This document shows positions 58,472 to 64,000 of a stretch of DNA of 64,000 nt, piece after piece (the first letter of the stretch is position 1; the number at the start of each line of letters is the position of its first letter). Location: contig NC_070572.1 of NCBI RefSeq assembly GCF_026914185.1, positions 1,302,001-1,366,000 on the forward strand, given 5' to 3'. The translations under genes were made by a program, and so were the position numbers. The stretch comes from Puccinia triticina. Its lineage: Eukaryota > Basidiomycota > Pucciniomycetes > Pucciniales > Pucciniaceae. The notes under the pieces were generated by a model. The model ran no database searches, was not told the DNA's origin, and saw nothing but the letters and a program-made list of their open reading frames with translations.

Positions 58472-60090
58472 GTTCGACATCGCCTCTTGTTTGGATTTAG
58501 CATTCACTTCTGTCTCTTCTTCTCCGAGTTTCAGGACAATTTGATTTAAGATCATGTCCAAATCGCCTTTCTTCGGAGTCTTCTTCTTAACCGGAAGGTT
58601 CTGGAACTCAGGGAAGATGACCGATGTCGAATGCAGTATGTGCCCATCGCAGTTCGAGTGAACAAGACAACCACCTTCCAAAGCCAACGGTGGGCCGCCA
58701 CGCTACAGTACGCTACAGGGCCACTTAGCGTTAGCGTAGCGGCAAAAAGCGCCTGCCCATTTTGAGTAGCGTTAGCGCGCTGTTAGCGCTGCTACGCTGC
58801 GCTACGTTTCAGCGGCGCTAACAGCGCGCCAATTTTTTGTTAGTGTTAGCGCGCCGCTACAGTCACTACGCTACGCTACGCTGAGCTACAGCGCTTTTAG
58901 GGGAAAAAAGGGCCTTTTTTTCAGCTAAAAGCACTGTGGCGCACCGTAGCGCGCGCTCTTTTGCGCCCTGCGTGTGTAGTGTTAGCACAATTGCGCGCAT
59001 CTGCGCTAACGCTACGCTAACGCTACGCTAACAGCTAAATTAGCTGCGCACCCTTTGCGCGTAGCGTTAGCGCAGAAAGGCGCAATTCCGCTAACACTAC
59101 GCTAAAATTTAGCGCAATTCTGCTACCCTAACGCTACGGTTAGCATAGCTGGCCCACCGTTGCCAAAGCCGGATAACCAATCAGTTGACCCTCAATTGCG
59201 CGTTGGGATAGCTTATCTCTCTTTTCTTTGGGAACATGTACAATTGCTTGTGCTCCGAAGGGGTAAAGAGCGTTAGGGTCAATTACAATCCCATATAGAG
59301 CGGTAACCGGACACGAGTCGATTTTCTTGTTTGAGATCCCATTGTGGATATGCGCAGGTTGTTTATATGCGTAGCTCCAATAAGGTCTTGGCATCTGGGA
59401 TTCATGGAGCATTGTTCTTGCCATGTCGCCTAAGGTGCGGTTAACTCGTTCCGCTTCGCCGTTTTGTTCTGGGCTATACGGAGGAACCGGTGCTAAGCCT
59501 ACGCCCAAAGGGATCAGGAGCTTCTTCAACGACGCCGTATATTCCGGCGCATTGTTGCAACGGATGTTCTTGGGAAACCGGCCAAAAGTATTCTTCAGGT
59601 GGTTGAGCCACGACATAATTTTGCTCGGTACTTCGCTTTGTTCAGTCATTACATCACACCATACGTATGTTGAGGCATGGTCTCTCATGGTCAACACATA
59701 TTGTTTTCCAGAAATGTCGTGAGGGAATGGGCCAGCTACATCTGACACAAGTAGGTCGAGTGGGTTATCACGCGGTATGAGGGAGTTACCGCCGGGGGAC
59801 TTCTTATTGATGCTCTTAGACTTAGCGCACTGGGTGCAGAAGAATGACTCCCAGGTCTTGCCTTGTACTTCATTGGTATAGTGCTTGTTGAGCTATTTCC
59901 GAACAACTTCTTCGGATACGTGACCAAGTCTGCGATGCCATAAGAACGGGTCGAAAGACGGACGTTGTGTAACTTTATTCAATTGCAGTGATTGGTTGAG
60001 ATGGGAAAGAAACCAGCAAAAATTCTTGTACAATGTATTGAAAAGAACATTGTTTGGACTAGTTAAAATTGCTGATCTTCCTTGGAAGTT
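58472..60090 (-). pseudogene. Copia element 2 integrase (split by fold-back copy C)
   Basis: From the right: zinc region with FLWHRRLGHVSEEVVRK, a TAG near 59894 and CTQCAKS; catalytic core with D in SDVAGPF, CNNAPEY where the second D is N (codon 59554-59556), and E in SPEQNGEAERV; then PRPYWSYAYKQPAHIHNG and KLSQRAIEGQLIGYPAL at the insertion edge. Left of the insertion: GGCLVHSNCDGHILHSTSVI and KKTPKKGDLDMILNQIVLKL. The domain is dead through the D-to-N change, a stop and the insertion. Confidence 0.87.
58685..59162. mobile_element. Fold-back element, copy C, inserted in Copia integrase
   Basis: Ends are CAACGGTGGGCC and GGCCCACCGTTG; CCAAAGC on both sides (58678-58684, 59163-59169). The body is GCGTTAGCG repeats like copies A and B. 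Removing it and one duplication restores the integrase reading (GYPALEGGCLVHS), which proves insertion. Confidence 0.92.
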
Positions 60091-60099
60091 AAACGTCCA

Positions 60100-60950
60100 A
60101 CCCGCCTCGAGGCTCCGTCAAGCGTTGTGGTGATTTATATAGGCAAGCGCGGTAGAATTTCCATGCGGGGATAGCGCGGGCGGGAATGCACAAAGCCGCT
60201 CAAGCAGCGTGCATTCCGGTGACATAAGCACTGAGGATGAGGTCAGGAAAGCACGCTAAGAAAGCTTACGGAAAGTCACGCGCGGACTGGGATGCACGGA
60301 TTGCGGATTGCGGATTGCGGATTGCGGATTTTGGATTGGGTATTTGGATTGGAGCGGAAAAGACAGGGCTGGACTGCGGCGGGACTACACACGTGGACTG
60401 GTAGCAGTGGCGCGTCAGCGGGTGAACCACAACAGCCAAAGCGGGTTCCACCAGCGGGTGGAACCGGGGTGGAGGCGGTGGTGAGAGAACGACTGATGGA
60501 GGCTAGACAGAGGACGGTGGGAGGAAAAGCGTCGGAGAGGAGCGGAGTCTGTGAAAGTGACAAGCGGGATGGCGGGTGGAGCTGGAGGACTAGTGCGGGA
60601 TCGGGTGGGAACGGCAATGTGCGTGGAGGGAAGGACGGGGACGGACGGATCTTCTTTCTCTTCTTTACCATATCCTATTATTGATTTCTTACGGTATTAC
60701 TCATCATTGTACTTACAACTATGGACGTACTAGAGTTATTAGGAGATTATTGGGATCTTATCTTTACATTGAAAGTTACTTGCGGATTTGTGCTTACAAA
60801 GTGCGGAGCTTTATTTCACTTGCGGATTATTACGCTATAGATCAGGCTCAGTAGAGGAGCGCTGAAGACTAGTGGAAAGTAGCAGTGCGGAGCCAAGTTA
60901 CCGACAATCACACAGCCCGGACATCAATATTCTTGAAGGAGGCGGTTAGC
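60100..60950. mobile_element. Insertion in Copia element 2 (LTR-like), edges approximate
   Basis: Copia homology stops at about 60955 (ILSVGPCENEGW) and resumes at about 60110 (AGWTFNFQG). The inserted DNA has a TTTATATAGG box near 60133, a GGATTGC microsatellite and a GCGGA-punctuated T-rich tract at 60.65-60.86 kb like that at 4.5-4.76 kb. A solo LTR is likely. Exact ends and target duplication were not resolved. Confidence 0.5.
60298..60330. repeat. GGATTGC microsatellite
   Basis: Four full GGATTGC units and a partial fifth, followed by degenerate GGATTTT/GGATTGG units. Confidence 0.92.
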
Positions 60951-60952
60951 GG

Positions 60953-61300
60953 TCATTCTTCAGCAACTAACCAGCCTTCATTCTCACAGGGTCCCACTGA
61001 GAGGATGATGCCGTCAACTCCAGGACAGTAGTATAGGTCCTCAATAGTCACCTTTCCCTTTGACTTTGGGATTGAAATTGTTCCTTTGAAACTGACATCA
61101 ACGGAGCAGTCAGCCACCGCAAGCAAAATCTTTCTGGGTTTGTCAAGTTTTTCACAAGACGTATATAGATCAAGTGTGCCACTCACGTGGGTCGACGCTC
61201 CTGAGTCGAGTAGAATTTTGCCGTCGCTCACTTCTGGGACATCCAGCTGGCGTAGGCGGTTGTGCTTGCCAAAGGGTTGATCCGGGGGCATCATGTCCAT
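60953..61300 (-). pseudogene. Copia element 2 protease
   Basis: ILLDSGASTHVSGTLDLYTS carries the DSG catalytic motif. It continues KILLAVADCSVDVSFKGTIS and YYCPGVDGIILSVG, then is cut by the insertion near 60950. Upstream gag overlaps in a different frame, with a shift near 61200-61300. Confidence 0.85.
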
Positions 61301-62573
61301 CTGGTGGAGGCTTTATTTCTCCCGATGCAACGTCTTCCCAAAAAGCTTGGCAGTTGTTGTACCAGTGCCCGTCCTGTTTGCAGTAGAAGCACTGTATGCC
61401 CCATTTGCCTGTGAGGTTGCTGTTGAGGGGAACACCTCGGAAAGCCATTGCCTTTTCAATCGACAATTGAGGTTTGGGTTGAGATGTTGGTAACCCATTC
61501 TCCTGAGGTCCAGGTCGCCGAGTGTTCTGAGGAAACTGTTGAAGGTTTCGACAGTGAGGCGGAGCATATCGGCCGGTGTTTGCGCGAATAGCATTGATGG
61601 CGTCTAGGTCCATTGGCACGTAGGAGTCTTCTGGTGTTGCACTAGATTTTGTTTGTGATTTTCCAGTTGCAGCTTGAATCATGGTCATCACATCGTTCAA
61701 GGAAACAGCAGTTGCCGTCTCAAGCTTCTGGCCAACTACGAATTCGAAAGTCTTTGCATCAATCCCTGCAGGCACCAAGAAACTGTGTTGTAAGCAAAGT
61801 CCACCCATTTCCTCAAAAGATATCTTCAGTTGGGTCATTTCGGCCCAAATTTTGCTCCACTGCGCCAGGTCGGCGTCGGTTCCTGGGAGTGATCTGTTTG
61901 CCATCAAGTCGGTGAACTGGCTGACAAGATCAAGTTTGTGTTGTCGGTCGGATCAATTGCATTAGCTCTTGAGGCTTGTGAAGATTGTCCACGGGTCGTC
62001 CGAATTATTTCCATTGACGATATCCAGGAGAGATGTCTTGATTGTGGAACGCAAGAGACAGGCAATGGCCGCTTGATCCTTGGCCGATCTCGAGTTGAAG
62101 TTTGATTCCAATGCAGTGAACGTATCGGCGTTTTCAAATACATATTTGAGGGTTTGGTTGATTTCACAATCCCAGACCTTGAAATTGGCTTTCCCTTTTG
62201 CAAGTCGAGTTTTTTTCGGGTTGTGCATGTAGTGTAGCTCAAGGGGCTTCTTGTGGAAGCTGATGAGGACGCTGTTCCCTTCAGATTGTGGTACAGGTGC
62301 AGGGATCAGGAGCGATATTCGATCCATCTCGGCTTTCAGAGGAAAGTAGTCTTCCGCAGATGGTTGTCCAGCCATTTTGACGTCTACCAAGGAGGATGAT
62401 TGCGCAGGTTGGTTGAATTGTTCCTACGACCTTTTCTGATTCTCTTCAAATTCTCGGATTGTCCAAAGTCTTTCTTCTTCTTCCTTTTCTCTTTTGATCC
62501 GTTGTTTCTCTAAAGTTTCTTTAATCACTTTTTCTTTGATTTCTTTTATCTTTCCTCCTTTTCCAACCATTCA
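61170..62573 (-). pseudogene. Copia element 2 gag
   Basis: Starts near 62573 (MVGKGGKIKEI), is interrupted by a stop near 62420, continues from 62390 (MAGQPSAEDYFPLKAEMDRI, HYMHNPKKTRLAKGKANFKV), has a second interruption near 61960, then 61907-61170 (LPGTDADLAQWSKIWAEMTQ) with zinc knuckle CFYCKQDGHWYNNC. Same domain order as Copia 1. It is a broken capsid gene. Confidence 0.83.
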
Positions 62574-62641
62574 ATTACTGGTCTCCCAAGAAATGAATTT
62601 GATACACGGTTAGAGGCTGGTAGAAAACGGCTTTTAACCTA

Positions 62642-62980
62642 TAAGAAAGCTGATAGAGTGTGAATCTGACAACAAGAATCACGCCGCTGATCAGCTCGAA
62701 GCACGCTCGGTATCGGTCCAACTCTTGGTATTGATTACTAACCTGACGACAAGAATCACACTGCTGATCAGCTCGAAGCACGCTCCGTATTGGTCCAACT
62801 CTCAGTGAGGAAAGAGTAGAACTGGTACCGGGCGGCGAGCCTGACTACATAAAACATGGCCGCAGCTGCAGTAGCTTGATGACATGAATAGATCTATGCA
62901 TAACTACATGATGATTATAGTTATGTATGTGTTGCCCTGATTACCGTGGTTTGTAATCTTGGTACTCCCGGCTCCCAACA
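62642..62980 (-). repeat. 5' LTR of Copia element 2 with internal 77-bp duplication
   Basis: Ends ...CCCGGCTCCCAACA (plus strand). CTGACAACAAGAATCACGCC at 62666 and CTGACGACAAGAATCACACT at 62743 mark a tandem duplication not present in the 3' LTR. The inner edge abuts a CTATAAGAAAG boundary and the GGTTAAAAGCC leader (minus strand). Confidence 0.82.
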
Positions 62981-63890
62981 TGTCGCATGTCCGACCGCCA
63001 GCAGGGGCAGGCCTTCGTCGTCCCAACCCTCGTGAGATACTTCCTACCAATCCCTGAGATATTGCGAGGGAGCGTCCCGCGGTTGGCCTGCCCCGTCCTC
63101 GGCGTCACCCCGCCCCATGGGATGGGCAGGCAACCGTCAGGCCACCATCCTGAGGGGCCTGTTCACACGGCCGTGAGATGGGGACCTGCGGTCAGGGCGC
63201 CCAGGGCTTGCCGTCAAGACAACCTGCCAGCTTGACCGGATGGGGGAGCGGATTGGTCAAGCGGCTCGACTGATCTGCTGTCTGAGGATTATAGGATGGA
63301 TGGGGGAACTGCTTGACTGATCCGGTGTCCCAGCATTAGAGGACCGTTCACTCATGTCCAACGGACTACCGGAGCATGCCATACTGCTCAACCGTCCGGA
63401 TTACTTGCAGCTGAACATTTGGTTGGACAGATAATCAATTCATAGCTAGTGACCATGTTTATATACAAGAGAGCAACCCCTGTCAAATAACAGGGCGGGA
63501 CAAGAGAGATAAAGAAAGGACCCTGGATGGGAACCTGAGTCGTGTGATATAGAGGCATACAACAAGAAGTAAAGAGAGAGATATAACACCCCAACATTTG
63601 GTTGGGGTAACAGACAGGCGCAGTTCGGATGACTTGAGCAATATGCGGATGGGGACCTGAGTCATGTAGAGGCATAACAACAAGTAGGAAAGACGGTGAC
63701 AGACAGGTGCAGTTTGGACGACTTGAGCGATATGTTGGAGAGGGAGTTAAGCGGCGGGTGTGCGGTTCAAGACATCAACCTCAGCTGCAACCTTATCAGG
63801 TGTTGGGAGATTGAATCCTTCAAGCTCAATGGCGTCAATCATTTTGAGGCCATCAAAATTTGGCATCCATCCGCATGTAGAGGTTGATGC
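62981..63890. repeat. Flank of Copia element 2 with 100-bp tandem repeat
   Basis: ACAGACAGGCGCAGTTCGGA.GACTTGAGC(A/G)ATATG occurs at about 63611 and 63701; GGGA(A/C)CCTGAGTC.TGT with AGAGGCATA.CAACAAG at about 63530 and 63652. No gene recognised between 62981 and 63770. Confidence 0.7.
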
Positions 63891-64000
63891 GCCTGAAATT
63901 GATTAGCCAGTCAGTTTTAGGCCCTTTCATTCAAGAAATATAAAAGGATTTTACTTACGCTTGAAGCTCCACTGGACTCAATGCGGCAAGCATTTCAAGG
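63770..64000 (-). CDS. Possible 3' exons of an unknown gene, partial
   Basis: At the right edge a minus-strand frame LEMLAALSPVELQ ends at a GTAAGT donor (63958-63953), with an acceptor TTTCAG near 63898 and a short tail INLYMRMDAKF before TGA. An alternative frame across the acceptor (DGLKMIDAIELEGFNLPTPD to TAA near 63753) is longer but does not match the phase. No family recognised. Confidence 0.3.

Larger units (their letters stand above)
56363..62980 (-). mobile_element. Ty1/Copia retrotransposon 2, both LTRs, inactivated
   Basis: Read on the minus strand: 5' LTR (62980 to about 62642), leader, gag from about 62573, protease, integrase, RT and RNase H, a G8A polypurine tract at 56618-56626 and the 3' LTR (56617-56363). 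It is the same family as Copia 1 at 6.6-10.4 kb. Three insertions interrupt it: 58183-58471, 58685-59162 and about 60100-60950. No 5-bp target duplication was found (GCTGT versus TGTCG). Confidence 0.88.

Noticed and set aside
62987..63235. 82-residue frame right of the Copia LTR
   Set aside because: GC-rich, starts at the LTR edge, no motif; likely chance.

Overview
This window looks like transposon-rich, gene-poor nuclear DNA from a basidiomycete, most likely a rust fungus (Pucciniales, Puccinia-like). The reasons are short (about 50-120 base) GT-AG introns, a Tet-like 2OG-Fe(II) oxygenase next to transposons, an RTC4-domain gene, Gypsy, Copia, hAT, PIF/Harbinger and CACTA-like elements nested in one another, and premature TGA codons that mostly sit in a TTGA context. 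That last pattern fits the TCG-to-TTG repeat mutation known from Pucciniomycotina. The lineage is inferred from protein families; no database was searched.

Layout. 1-4.1 kb: 5' part of a minus-strand Gypsy-like retrotransposon (protease, gag, leader, LTR with a 75-bp tandem repeat). 5.5-11.5 kb: a truncated plus-strand Copia element between two 1.1-kb direct repeats. 11.15-14.72 kb: a hAT element (imperfect 8-bp target duplication) holding a 1.6-kb inverted-repeat element whose core is a 0.92-kb hairpin built from perfect 46-bp palindromes. 15.43-18.15 kb: a CACTA-like element containing a minisatellite, a fold-back element and a 1.28-kb PIF-type derivative. 18.75-27.83 kb: a 9.08-kb PIF/Harbinger-type element with about 66-bp terminal inverted repeats. 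It holds a DDE transposase, two paralogous SANT/Myb-like genes, an RTC4-domain gene and a bZIP (Hac1/XBP1-like) gene. 28.74-30.53 kb: a MITE followed immediately by a second hAT derivative. 34.13-34.97 kb: a hAT-type MITE. 35.06-39.97 kb, minus strand: the only clearly intact cellular-type genes, a Tet-like oxygenase and, upstream of it, a USP7/Ubp15-family deubiquitinase. 40.0-40.8 kb: a tyrosine recombinase remnant. 40.79-49.39 kb: a chromodomain Gypsy element with both LTRs, heavily mutated and holding three insertions. 50.1-52.4 kb: an inverted-repeat element with an unrecognised broken gene. 52.7-55.1 kb: an unrecognised decayed multi-exon gene. 56.36-62.98 kb: a minus-strand Copia element with both LTRs and three insertions.

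How it fits together. Most coding capacity belongs to mobile elements, and most of these are dead. In the second Copia element the catalytic aspartates of integrase, reverse transcriptase and RNase H have each become asparagine, and in the second Gypsy element the integrase glutamate has become lysine. All four changes are what TCG-to-TTG on the opposite strand would produce. In contrast, the 13-exon USP7-type frame and the two-exon Tet-like frame are open throughout. The Harbinger-type element is the most interesting unit, because it appears to carry regulatory-type cargo beyond the usual transposase plus Myb-like pair. A second theme is a set of small fold-back elements with CAAC... termini and 7-8-bp target duplications, found at least five times.

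No rRNA, tRNA or CRISPR array was seen. Element edges come from repeat and target-duplication matching by eye; exon edges come from splice-site and phase matching.
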